Shown here: positions 51,040-58,878 of the stretch, piece after piece
How positions within the stretch are numbered: the first letter of the stretch is position 1
How the letters are laid out: each line of letters opens with the position of its first letter
Source: Faecalispora jeddahensis
Lineage (GTDB): Bacteria; Bacillota; Clostridia; Oscillospirales; Acutalibacteraceae
Reading direction: 5' to 3'
DNA: 64,000 nt
Assembly: GCF_000577335.1 (NCBI RefSeq)
Contig: NZ_CBYL010000010.1
Coordinates: 22,809 to 86,808 of the forward strand
Notes under the pieces: model-generated
The model's database searches: none
Seen by the model: only the letters and a program-made list of their open reading frames with translations
What the model was told of the DNA's origin: nothing
Program-made: the position numbers and the translations under genes

Positions 51040-51528
51040 ATGGAATTGACCAAGACCTCCCGCATTCTTTCCGTCTTTCATCTATTCCGGTATTGCAGTG
51101 AGGTTTCTTTTAGGGAAATCACCGATTTACTGCCGGTCAGCGAAAAGACCGTTTCCCGGGATATTTTGCTGCTCAAGCAGGCGGGAGTTCTACACATCCG
51201 TTACTCCCAAAAGAGAAAGGCGTTCGTTTTAATTGATGCGCAGTTTCGTGCACCTCAGTTTCCACAAAACAGGACGCGCAAATTGTACCTTGAAAAAATC
51301 ATACGGTTATGCACATTAATGGTAGAGATGGACGGAGAATATCCCGTAGGCTGGTATCGAGAGCATTATCCGGTTTTATCAGACCGCACAAGGCAGCGGG
51401 ACTTTGCCGAGCTTTTTAAAATCGGCTACCGCATCCGCTACGAACCGGCGGACCCGTGGGGTGAGCCCGGACATTACAGCTACGAAATTCCGGACACTTA
51501 TGGGTTGGAAACCTTTATAAGGAGTTAG
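51040..51528 (+). CDS. DeoR/WYL-type helix-turn-helix protein (HTH part only)
   Basis: 162 residues. N-terminal HTH_DeoR/HTH_11 (SRILSVFHLFRYCSEVSF, then LLPVSEKTVSRDILLLKQAG). A second part with PVLSDRTRQRDFAELFKIGY (recalling a second HTH) and YRIRYEPADPWGEPGHYSYE follows. The WYL sensor domain of full-length regulators is absent, so the protein may regulate through its own oligomer. ATG with AAGGAGG upstream. It is the first gene of a tight run (1-base gap to the next). A role as operon regulator is inferred from position. Confidence 0.75.
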   Translation: MELTKTSRILSVFHLFRYCSEVSFREITDLLPVSEKTVSRDILLLKQAGVLHIRYSQKRKAFVLIDAQFRAPQFPQNRTRKLYLEKIIRLCTLMVEMDGEYPVGWYREHYPVLSDRTRQRDFAELFKIGYRIRYEPADPWGEPGHYSYEIPDTYGLETFIRS

Positions 51529-51529
51529 T

Positions 51530-52252
51530 ATGGATTATAAAAAAGGGTGTTGTATTTACACACTAAGCGAAAAAACTGTTGGAGGGTTTATTTCCGGCAG
51601 CCACGTTTACCCGGAATCCGAACTTAATTTATATTATGATTTTCATGGTCTCTATTTGCTGCCGATAGAATCTGACGGGAAATGGGGCTTGATGGACGGA
51701 GAGACCAACGAGATTGTGGTTCCTCTGCAATTTGACTATACGGACACGCTGTTTGAAGATTATATGGTAAGCCATGCTGTGAAAAATGGTTTGCATGGAT
51801 ATATCAATGCGCAGGGACAGACGGTCATTCCGTTTGAATACGAGGATGCCAAGCGTGAACCTTCTTCAAATGGATATTTTGCGGTCAAACATGGAAAGTG
51901 GGGGGTGGTAAATAGGAAAAATGAGCCAATCCTCCCCTTTGTTTACGACAGAATTGATCTGGATGGCTGCTTTGACCTCACCGCAGGCTGGTTTACGTTT
52001 TATGGAGGGATCAGCGCCATACGGGATAGGCAGGTGGTTCTGTTTGATCGGTATGGCGAGATATTGGAGGATCATCTGACAGCCCACCCGCGAAGCTATA
52101 CCACTCGCCCGCAAACTTATGGGGATTATATGATATTGCAACGCAAGCGAAAATTCGGTGTGGCAAGCCGGGATGGACGGCTCATTACCAACGTTACCAT
52201 GCTCAAACGGGAAGCCGTGCATTTAATTCAGAAATTGGAGGGAGCTTGTTGA
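51530..52252 (+). CDS. WG-repeat protein
   Basis: 240 residues. At least three WG-type repeats are seen (GKWGLMDGETNEIVVPLQFD, GLHGYINAQGQTVIPFEYED, GKWGVVNRKNEPILPFVYDR). A divergent fourth, RKFGVASRDGRLITNVTM, closes the protein. WG repeats are a protein-interaction fold common in bacteria of many lifestyles; no enzymatic activity is implied. No signal peptide is seen, so it is likely cytoplasmic. The start follows the HTH gene by one base (overlapping AAGGAGTTAG site), and its stop overlaps the next start. Confidence 0.8.
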   Translation: MDYKKGCCIYTLSEKTVGGFISGSHVYPESELNLYYDFHGLYLLPIESDGKWGLMDGETNEIVVPLQFDYTDTLFEDYMVSHAVKNGLHGYINAQGQTVIPFEYEDAKREPSSNGYFAVKHGKWGVVNRKNEPILPFVYDRIDLDGCFDLTAGWFTFYGGISAIRDRQVVLFDRYGEILEDHLTAHPRSYTTRPQTYGDYMILQRKRKFGVASRDGRLITNVTMLKREAVHLIQKLEGAC

Positions 52253-52677
52253 TGAAAGAGTTAGCCTACCTTTCCGCAAGGTTGTTGTGTAGTTATGAGG
52301 AAAAGACCGAATGCTTGCAAACCATGAGCAAGCTTAGTCGCTTTCTTACGGTGGCGCGGGCAGACGGTTTTTTAGCGCTGGAACCTTTTCTGGAGCGGGA
52401 AACAAACCCGCTGATTAAAGCCTGTCTGCTCGATATTCTGGATGGACTGGACAGTGCGGAATTGGAACAACGCTTTGAAGGCTATCTGGCAGCAGGCGAT
52501 TACCGCGGCAAGGATTGTTTACAGGCAATGATCATTTTAAAGGGCTTTTTGCTTCTGCAAGCCTGCCAGACATCGGAACGATTCTGGAAAGAGCTGCATG
52601 GTTATTTTGGTGCGGATTTCGCATTAGTATACCGGGAAGCATCCCGGTTGGAGCAAACAAAGGGAAAATCATTGTAA
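52252..52677 (+). CDS. Soluble protein resembling the cytoplasmic part of MotA
   Basis: 141 residues. The middle part ARADGFLALEPFLERETNPL, with LLDILDGLD after it, resembles the MotA cytoplasmic motif (AR-x-G-LALE, then G-x-D). The membrane segments of MotA are missing, and the helix LQAMIILKGFLLLQAC near the end is only moderately hydrophobic. It could be an all-helical scaffold or an unrelated look-alike. ATG 52252 with GGAGGGAG upstream; the base A of the WG stop codon is shared. No flagellar genes are in the window. Confidence 0.6.
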   Translation: MKELAYLSARLLCSYEEKTECLQTMSKLSRFLTVARADGFLALEPFLERETNPLIKACLLDILDGLDSAELEQRFEGYLAAGDYRGKDCLQAMIILKGFLLLQACQTSERFWKELHGYFGADFALVYREASRLEQTKGKSL

Positions 52678-52739
52678 ATCCTGTTGAGAAATTCATATAG
52701 ATATAGATAAAGTGCAGTCAACAAGAAAGGACGAAGCGA

Positions 52740-53978
52740 ATGTATATCAAAATCCACCGGGGAACCACACAAATAGGGGGAAACCTGATTGAAATCGGGA
52801 CAGAGAAAACCCGAATCCTTTTTGACGCGGGTGCCAATCTGCCGCCTCTCGATGAAAAGGAGGCAAGTGACCCTATCGAGATAGAAGGGCTTACTTATGG
52901 AACCCCCGCATTTGACTGGGTTTTCCTCAGTCATCATCACAACGACCACTGCGGACTGGTGGAACGGATTCTGCCGGAGATTCCGATTTTTTCCGGGGTA
53001 GAAACACATCGCATTTTAGACGTCATTGCTGATTTTACCAACAGCCCCCGCCCTAATATTAATTTTCATTTCACAAACTGTCAGCCAATTCAGCTATACG
53101 ATATGCGTGTAACCCCAATCGGTGTCGATCATTCCGCAGTGGACGCTTATATGTTTCTGATTCAGGCAGACGGAAAAAATATCCTCTACACCGGGGACTA
53201 CCGGGCGGTGGAGAATATTCCGGTGGAAATCCGACGACTGCTTGGCTTGACGGGAAAGCTGGATGTTCTCATCAGTGAAGGAACCAATATTCGCGCAGAA
53301 AAACAGGGTAAAAACGCTCTGCAGGACGAATATGAGGTAGAACAGTGGGCTTATGCTTTAATGAAGCAATACGACGGCACCGTGTTCGTCCTGTGCTCCT
53401 CTACAAATGAAGAAAGGATCTGCGCCATGCATCGGGCTGCGAAAGCTGCAGGCAGAACGGTGTGTGAGGATTTGTTTTTAACGGCGGTTCGTGCGCCGCG
53501 TGAGGAAAACGCCCTACGCTTTGTAGGAAACTATACCAGCAAAGAAAAAACGCCGCGTACATATGCCTATTTTCAGCGCTATTTTGAACGACGAGAACTT
53601 CTGAGCGCAGGAAGCTTGGCGAAGATTCCGGGGGAAAAGGTGATTTTTGTGCGAACCTCCATGCTGCCGTTCTTGAAAAAGTATCTGGGCAGCCGCCCCG
53701 TCTCTGAAAAAAATCTGCTGATTTACTCCATGTGGCAGGGCTATTGGCAGACATCAGCTGTACAGAAGCTTCTGACTTTTTGCGAAGATAGAAAGATGAA
53801 TGTGGTTAGCCTGCATAGCAGCGGACATGCCTATCGCAACACGATTCAGGAGTTTATCCGCTGGCTGGAACCGAAAGCGCTCATCCCCATCCACTGTGAC
53901 GCCGACGACCGTTCCCAGTTCGAATCGCTTCATCCAAACTGCCTGATGCTGCGCGACGGCGAAAGATGGGAGGTGTAA
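52740..53978 (+). CDS. Metallo-beta-lactamase/beta-CASP fold protein (RNase J-like)
   Basis: 412 residues. MBL motif HHHNDHCG (within VFLSHHHNDHCGL, about residues 62-69), metal-binding His in PIGVDHSAVDAY, and Asp in ILYTGDYRAVENI. The beta-CASP-like second part includes SSTNEERICAMHRAAKAAGR and motif HSSGHAYRNTIQEFIRWLEP followed by PIHCD near the end. The order matches RNase J/CPSF-type nucleases, but the length is shorter than RNase J (about 550). Thus an RNA or DNA nuclease role is probable but unproved. ATG 52740 follows AGAAAGGA. Confidence 0.85.
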   Translation: MYIKIHRGTTQIGGNLIEIGTEKTRILFDAGANLPPLDEKEASDPIEIEGLTYGTPAFDWVFLSHHHNDHCGLVERILPEIPIFSGVETHRILDVIADFTNSPRPNINFHFTNCQPIQLYDMRVTPIGVDHSAVDAYMFLIQADGKNILYTGDYRAVENIPVEIRRLLGLTGKLDVLISEGTNIRAEKQGKNALQDEYEVEQWAYALMKQYDGTVFVLCSSTNEERICAMHRAAKAAGRTVCEDLFLTAVRAPREENALRFVGNYTSKEKTPRTYAYFQRYFERRELLSAGSLAKIPGEKVIFVRTSMLPFLKKYLGSRPVSEKNLLIYSMWQGYWQTSAVQKLLTFCEDRKMNVVSLHSSGHAYRNTIQEFIRWLEPKALIPIHCDADDRSQFESLHPNCLMLRDGERWEV

Positions 53979-53980
53979 AA

Positions 53981-54334
53981 ATGCTGGAAGGTTGGCTTGC
54001 CATTTTATCCGTGATTGGTGTCGTGTCATTCGGTGTGTATTATAATCCATGGTTACAGCGTACCCACGGATGCTCCGCGCTCACCTTTTGGAGGGTAATC
54101 GGCGGTATTGCAGATTTGTTTTTGTGGCTGGCTGTGCTTGATGCCGACAGCCCAGTACATGGGGTTATTTTGGTTTTGATTGCGGGAGGTATTTTTCTTC
54201 TGCTATTTTTGGCAAACTATCGGGATTCCAAAAGCGTGCTGCACGGTTTACTTATGACGCTGTGGCTGATTTTAATCGGCGGAGCGATCACATGGCTATT
54301 AAGCGCGTTGAGCAATCGGAGTAAAAAACACTGA
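53981..54334 (+). CDS. Small membrane protein, unknown
   Basis: 117 residues with three to four hydrophobic segments (LEGWLAILSVIGVVSFGVYY; about 33-51; VHGVILVLIAGGIFLLLFLA; LLMTLWLILIGGAITWLLSA). Basic end RSKKH. ATG 53981 has GGGAGGT upstream, 2 bases after the MBL gene stop, so it is coupled to it. No family recognised. Confidence 0.65.
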   Translation: MLEGWLAILSVIGVVSFGVYYNPWLQRTHGCSALTFWRVIGGIADLFLWLAVLDADSPVHGVILVLIAGGIFLLLFLANYRDSKSVLHGLLMTLWLILIGGAITWLLSALSNRSKKH

Positions 54335-54405
54335 GCAGGGACGAAAAAACCTGTCCATCGGAAAGAAAGATCACAGAAGGTGAAGCGGAAACGCTAGCGG
54401 AGTAT

Positions 54406-54603
54406 TTGCGCCGATATGCAGTGAAATCCGTTGCGGTCTGTGTCCATTGCTGCGAAAATGAAACGCTGGATGAGGTGGCCGTGATACTTTCTCCTTTTTC
54501 TTCTCTGCCAGACTTTTCATGGGATGCTGTGCGACATGATTCTGTGATCGGAACGGATAGTTATATGGTTGTCCGATATGCTGTAGACAAAGGGGAAAAC
54601 TAA
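54406..54603 (+). CDS. Short unknown protein (start uncertain)
   Basis: 65 residues from TTG 54406 with GCGGAG upstream. The frame stays open further left to 54325 without an ATG, so the real start could lie upstream at a non-ATG codon. It has two Cys pairs (VCVHCC) and an SFxSLPDFSW segment. Stop at 54601-54603, one base before the next ATG, which argues for translation. Low confidence on both start and existence. Confidence 0.4.
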   Translation: MRRYAVKSVAVCVHCCENETLDEVAVILSPFSSLPDFSWDAVRHDSVIGTDSYMVVRYAVDKGEN

Positions 54604-54604
54604 A

Positions 54605-55612
54605 ATGAGCTTTGATATTTATGGCTGGATTCCATCTTTGGAGGTGGCAGAATATTTTCGTCAAAACCGGGTGTTTACCGTGACGGAAAAATATCAGCTG
54701 ATTCACGATGCGCCACGCCCTTTGGAAGAAAAGCTGGAAGCGCTTCTGAAATTGGAAGCAGAAGCATCCGAAGAACGGGAAAAGGAATTCATGAGTCGGG
54801 CGATAGAGGTTTATCGGCTGGCGCTACGGTTGATGAAGGAGCAGCCATCCGGCAGCTTTTTTCTCGTAAAAGCTTTTTTCAATACGGACGAACTGGTTGG
54901 CGCGATTCCCTATGCCACCTTTACACAGGTGTTGGAGCAAGCCGCGAACGACAAAACAGCATCCTCTTATCTGGCAGAATTCTGGCAGAAAACGACCAAT
55001 GAAGGCCTTACCAATCCGATTGAATATCATTTGCTGCCATTGAACGGACAACTTAGGGCAACCGATTTTTGGATCGACGACGATATGCTGTCGTTTAACC
55101 CGCTGTCGGAAACGGATAATATACATGTTCCAGATATAGACGACTTATTTGACTCCAAACTGTACTTGTGCTGCCTTCTTCCGTTTGAAAACGGTGATTT
55201 GGTCTGTCTGGAAGTGGACGGTGTTTCCCGGCATGGTTTCTTTTATCAGGAACTTGACGGCAACGGAACATTATATGCTTATCTGGGTTATCTTCATGAC
55301 GGGTACTTAGATACGTTGGAATTGGGGGAAAACTCAGTTATGACGTTAAAATGGACCCGTCTGAATGCCTTTCATGACGAACTGCCGCCAGAGGAGGGTA
55401 TCCTGCGCGAAATCGGAGATTTGATGAAGCGGTTAGGACAGCAAGACCCCATGTCAGTCGAAAAACTGTTTTTTGACACGCTTTTTAACCCCATATCTAG
55501 ATTGAAAGGCCAATTCAGGCTTTTTTCTTACCGCGTAACACCTCTCACTTTAGCGGAATTGCTGAAAGAAGCACACTGCGTGGAATATCAAAAGCATCTG
55601 GAATCACATTAA
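54605..55612 (+). CDS. Unknown 335-residue protein
   Basis: Not recognised. Rich in Leu and Glu, predicted helical with mixed alpha/beta regions: EKLEALLKLEAEASEEREKE at about 39-58, an acidic stretch VPDIDDLFDSKLYLC and FYQELDGNGTLYAYLGYLHD. It has no membrane segment or signal peptide. ATG is one base after the preceding stop; AAAGGGG upstream. It appears to belong to the 51.0-56.4 kb set. Confidence 0.65.
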   Translation: MSFDIYGWIPSLEVAEYFRQNRVFTVTEKYQLIHDAPRPLEEKLEALLKLEAEASEEREKEFMSRAIEVYRLALRLMKEQPSGSFFLVKAFFNTDELVGAIPYATFTQVLEQAANDKTASSYLAEFWQKTTNEGLTNPIEYHLLPLNGQLRATDFWIDDDMLSFNPLSETDNIHVPDIDDLFDSKLYLCCLLPFENGDLVCLEVDGVSRHGFFYQELDGNGTLYAYLGYLHDGYLDTLELGENSVMTLKWTRLNAFHDELPPEEGILREIGDLMKRLGQQDPMSVEKLFFDTLFNPISRLKGQFRLFSYRVTPLTLAELLKEAHCVEYQKHLESH

Positions 55613-55633
55613 CTGAAGATCAAGGAGCTTATT

Positions 55634-56353
55634 ATGAATGTTAATAAAGAGTTGCTGAACACCCCGCAAGCAACTGTGTCAGAATCAATATTACAAGCGG
55701 GCACAGCTACAGCATCATCAAAAGCAGATACTCCAAAGGGTAAATCGAGGAAAGAAATTGCCGCAGTTTTGGTTTTGATCGGAATTTTAGGCTGTTTGGC
55801 AACTATTCTTGGCATGAAAGGAATTGCGTTTGTCGCTGGCTTCGCAGCCTGCGGCTGGCTGATTTTCCGTGTTGTAAAAGGAAAAGCCAAGGCAGTACCC
55901 GCTGTTGTTACGATTATTCTTCTTACGATTGCCTTTGCTGCTCCCAGCGCAAGCACGGGAAACATTACACAAAAGCAGTTGTTTAGCAATTTATCCAATG
56001 TCATGCAGCCGGTTGGATATCAACTGGTTCCTACGAATAATATGTCAGATAATTCATATTTGATTTATGTCAAAGACAGTCCGGATGCCGCACCGCGGCC
56101 AAATGGTGTTCAATGCAAAATTGTTGAAGAAAGTGGTCACGTTAAATCCATTATTTTAATTTCTGCAAACGGTTCAAAAGGAATTCCTATGAGTGCAATC
56201 AAGTTTGTAAGTGCTTTAAATCCAAAATGGTCATCTGATAAAGTGACGGAAGTTATGACCAAGACCTTAAAAGGAGCAACCGTTCAGGAAAATGGAATTA
56301 GTTACACCTTTGAAGATTATGGGACATCTTCTCGATTTTTCATTGACATGTAA
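55634..56353 (+). CDS. Membrane protein with extracytoplasmic domain, unknown
   Basis: 239 residues. A Ser/Thr/Ala-rich N-terminus with KGKSRKE is followed by two or three hydrophobic segments at about 41-100 (IAAVLVLIGILGCLATIL, FVAGFAACGWLIFRVV, AVVTIILLTIAFAAP). A globular C-terminal domain (about 115-239) contains PVGYQLVPTNNMSDNSYLIY and FEDYGTSSRFFIDM. ATG with CAAGGAG upstream. Last gene before a 158-base gap with a new promoter. Confidence 0.65.
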   Translation: MNVNKELLNTPQATVSESILQAGTATASSKADTPKGKSRKEIAAVLVLIGILGCLATILGMKGIAFVAGFAACGWLIFRVVKGKAKAVPAVVTIILLTIAFAAPSASTGNITQKQLFSNLSNVMQPVGYQLVPTNNMSDNSYLIYVKDSPDAAPRPNGVQCKIVEESGHVKSIILISANGSKGIPMSAIKFVSALNPKWSSDKVTEVMTKTLKGATVQENGISYTFEDYGTSSRFFIDM

Positions 56354-56448
56354 AGCCGGATTACATATGAGGTGTGGTGCGCTATTGGGTATATGCCTGT
56401 GAAATAAACGGATAAATAACTGCTCTGCGCTATAGATAACTTTAATCT

Positions 56449-56476
56449 TTGCTTTTTTTGCGGAATATGGTAAAAT
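56449..56476 (+). promoter_or_regulatory. Promoter of the nuclease gene pair
   Basis: TTGCTT (56449-56454), 16-base spacer and TAAAAT (56471-56476) with TGG just before the -10. Starts a separate two-gene unit. Confidence 0.5.
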
Positions 56477-56511
56477 TTTTATAGAAATTATTACATATGG
56501 GAGGTGTTAAC

Positions 56512-57402
56512 ATGGGAAAATTTGAGCGAAATTTCTATAGAACAGAGCATAACAGACATCTGGGAATTGAACAATTAAAGAAAATGCCGTGGTTTGAGTT
56601 TCTGAAAAAAGATATTGCATTGGGAGAGGTGTTTCCTGCGCTCCGGTTTGACGGCAGTATTCACTTTTACTACAAAGGTGCGCGCCTTTGCGAATATATT
56701 GGGAACATCAACGGAATACCGAAAGCAAACAGAGACAAAACTCCTTTTTATCCCGTTAACCAGGTTGCTTATGAAGAAATTAAAAAAGAATGCCAGCAAT
56801 GGTCTGAAACCGTAAGCGGTGTAAACAGGGAACGCACTGAGCTCGCGGGGCTTTACAGTAAGTTTTCACCATATATCAAGCTGGCTTCCAGCATGATCCT
56901 GCTGGATATGGAGATCGGGTTTCCCCAACTTTGCCTGAGCGGCAATAAAATTTATACCAATACACAGGTGGACTTGCTTTTCCTTGACAAAAACACCGGT
57001 ATACTTTACTTCGTCGAAGCAAAGGGCGCTCAAGATAGTCGAATCAAAAAGAAATACACAGGGCAGTCTCACGGCGAATTATATAACAGTCTCGAGGTAG
57101 CAAATCAACTCAACAAATACAATGCAAACATAGTAGCCAGAGAGGACAGCATCCTTACCGCTTATAGAGAATATTTAAGCGTCATGAATGAACTTTTCGA
57201 TTGCGAGATATACTCAGGAAATCTTACATTATACAAATGCACGAAATTGCTGGTCTACGGGGAATCCAATACGGAAAACAGTTGTAGATCACTTGAGGCA
57301 ATACATACAGAGTTAGGTGATGATTTGATTTTATATGAAAAAGGTCTTGATGCGATTGATGACCTACCAAAAAGAATTGCAGTTGGTATGCCTCATGTCT
57401 AA
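56512..57402 (+). CDS. PD-(D/E)XK nuclease-like protein
   Basis: 296 residues. The segment YTNTQVDLLFLDKNTGILYF, with VEAKG directly after it (about 144-168), has the Asp...Glu-x-Lys arrangement of PD-(D/E)XK nucleases. A catalytic Gln/Lys-type helix might follow (NSLEVANQLNKYNANIVARE). The N-terminal 100 residues look like a separate beta-rich domain. ATG 56512 has GGGAGGTG upstream. The next gene is 30 bases downstream. A DNA-cleaving role, possibly in defence, is inference; no methylase is nearby. Confidence 0.6.
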   Translation: MGKFERNFYRTEHNRHLGIEQLKKMPWFEFLKKDIALGEVFPALRFDGSIHFYYKGARLCEYIGNINGIPKANRDKTPFYPVNQVAYEEIKKECQQWSETVSGVNRERTELAGLYSKFSPYIKLASSMILLDMEIGFPQLCLSGNKIYTNTQVDLLFLDKNTGILYFVEAKGAQDSRIKKKYTGQSHGELYNSLEVANQLNKYNANIVAREDSILTAYREYLSVMNELFDCEIYSGNLTLYKCTKLLVYGESNTENSCRSLEAIHTELGDDLILYEKGLDAIDDLPKRIAVGMPHV

Positions 57403-57432
57403 TTTTATATTTTCCTGAGCAGGAGGTAACGA

Positions 57433-58209
57433 ATGAATACCATATGGATGCTTCGCAACGACGGCAAGGCGTTCCCTTGCTCACAGTATATTGGCGCAAA
57501 TCCTCAAACCATAGGGGATACTTTGCTTACGGCGGAATGGCTGCATACCAATACGCAGCATGAGGAATCCCGGAAGCTTGTGCTGAAAATGGTCGCTGCA
57601 TGGATCGCTTCTGCTTCTGTTGACAGCGATGCTATTTCTGATGTACCCGACTTTCTCTTACAAAAGCCAAACTGTACCCTGTCGCACGAATTTATCATAA
57701 CACACGCAGAAGAAATCAAGACGATTATCACAGATATTACAGGCAAACTGGATTTAACTGCCCTATGCAACGCAGTTACGGCCGAACTCAATCAGGAATT
57801 TCTGCAGACCCACTATGGGGGTATGAACCAAACGGTTACACCATCTAAAGAACTATGCTTCTGTATTTCCTCTGTTGGCTTTGATTGGTATAAAATCATG
57901 CGTCATTTCATTGTCTCTGCCAATTTCTCAATAGAATATATTATCATCATACGGGATAAAGAAAGCATTGATGCCGACAGCCCGTTTTATCTTCGGTTGC
58001 CCGCAGAGATATTTCTCGCAGAGCAGCCGATGCAGCTCATACCTTCAGGCAAGCTGAAGGGCGGTGTAATGGTACGCGAAATATTTGCACATCTGTCGTG
58101 TGGAAATTCCCTCCATCACATTTCGGAAGATCTGGCGATTGATCCAAGCGAGCTTACCCATGCGCTTACGATTATTGGGGCTTGGGAAAACCGAAGCCCA
58201 ATGGAATAA
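57433..58209 (+). CDS. Unknown protein paired with the nuclease, HTH-like C-terminus
   Basis: 258 residues. Not recognised as a whole. The last ~45 residues (VREIFAHLSCGNSLHHISED, then IDPSELTHALTII) look like a DUF433/HTH-type helical unit of the antitoxin kind. The middle has DITGKLDLTALCNAVTAELN. ATG follows CAGGAGG. It shares a promoter with the nuclease-like gene and ends at a strong terminator. A nuclease-regulator or nuclease-antitoxin pair is possible. Confidence 0.6.
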   Translation: MNTIWMLRNDGKAFPCSQYIGANPQTIGDTLLTAEWLHTNTQHEESRKLVLKMVAAWIASASVDSDAISDVPDFLLQKPNCTLSHEFIITHAEEIKTIITDITGKLDLTALCNAVTAELNQEFLQTHYGGMNQTVTPSKELCFCISSVGFDWYKIMRHFIVSANFSIEYIIIIRDKESIDADSPFYLRLPAEIFLAEQPMQLIPSGKLKGGVMVREIFAHLSCGNSLHHISEDLAIDPSELTHALTIIGAWENRSPME

Positions 58210-58251
58210 AACTATATCCTCAAGTCTTGCCGTAATCTATCTGAAATTATA

Positions 58252-58290
58252 GCAAAAAGGACGAAGGCCTTTGGGCCATCGTCCTTTTTG
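58252..58290 (+). terminator. Terminator at the end of the accessory region
   Basis: The stem AAAAAGGACGAAGGCC/GGCCATCGTCCTTTTT has a TTTG loop (one mismatch) and continues into TTTTTG on the plus strand. It ends the 57.4 kb gene. Confidence 0.85.
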
Positions 58291-58432
58291 CTGTTTCACA
58301 GTAAAAGTAAAACGATAATCCGAACTCATCTCCAGCAGGGACGAGGTTCGGATTATCATTTTTTCCGTATTCAGCTTGCTTTTCGTAAATTGTCCCTATG
58401 ATACGGTGGGCTTGACGGAAGCTATGTCTTTT

Positions 58433-58506
58433 TGGAGCGGATGATGGGAATCGAACCCACACGGTCAGCTTGGGAAGCTGAAGTTCTGCCACTAAACTAC
58501 ATCCGC
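58433..58506 (-). tRNA. tRNA-Gly (anticodon CCC)
   Basis: Read on the minus strand: acceptor GCGGATG pairs with CATCCGC. The D arm is TAGTTTAGTGGCAGAA. Anticodon stem TCAGC/GCTGA has loop TTCCCAA, giving anticodon CCC (Gly, codon GGG). The T arm is GTGGGTTCGATTCCCAT, and CCA is encoded. Length is 74 including CCA. It lies between the accessory set and thrS, at the kind of site where elements integrate, but no direct repeat of its 3' end was found. Confidence 0.95.
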
Positions 58507-58791
58507 AAATAGATGATTCAATTTGTCCTAGAACTCTTGAATTTTATCATATTCCCATTTTGATTTCAAGGTATTTTTTGAAAATATTCACTCCTTTTTG
58601 CTTTACTTAACATAATATTTTTAAGAAAACGAACGATTTCCTTTTTATTCCACACTTTCCACAGAGTTTTCCACAAACAAGCGTGGACAACATGGGAAAT
58701 CAGGCTCTTTTACTCCGTTTTCCCCATCAGTTATTCACACGACAGGTGGAAAGCTGCATTATTTATTGGTTTACATAATTTAAAAAACGTG

Positions 58792-58835
58792 AAATAAAAA
58801 AGTGAAGCCCGGCGGGAATCCTGCCAGGCTTCACT
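58792..58835 (-). terminator. Terminator of thrS
   Basis: The stem AGTGAAGCC/GGCTTCACT (minus strand) is followed by TTTTTTA, 45 bases after the stop codon. A 270-base gap between it and the tRNA shows AT-rich sequence without a gene. Confidence 0.85.
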
Positions 58836-58878
58836 GAAATGCCGAGGGAATAAAAGGCAAATTTTGCCAATAAACTAA

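Noticed and set aside
58501..58560. Further fold-back repeat near the tRNA
   Set aside because: ATGATTCAATT and a TTGAATTTTATCAT arm are present, but CTGAGAG and the central hairpin are missing; too weak to include.
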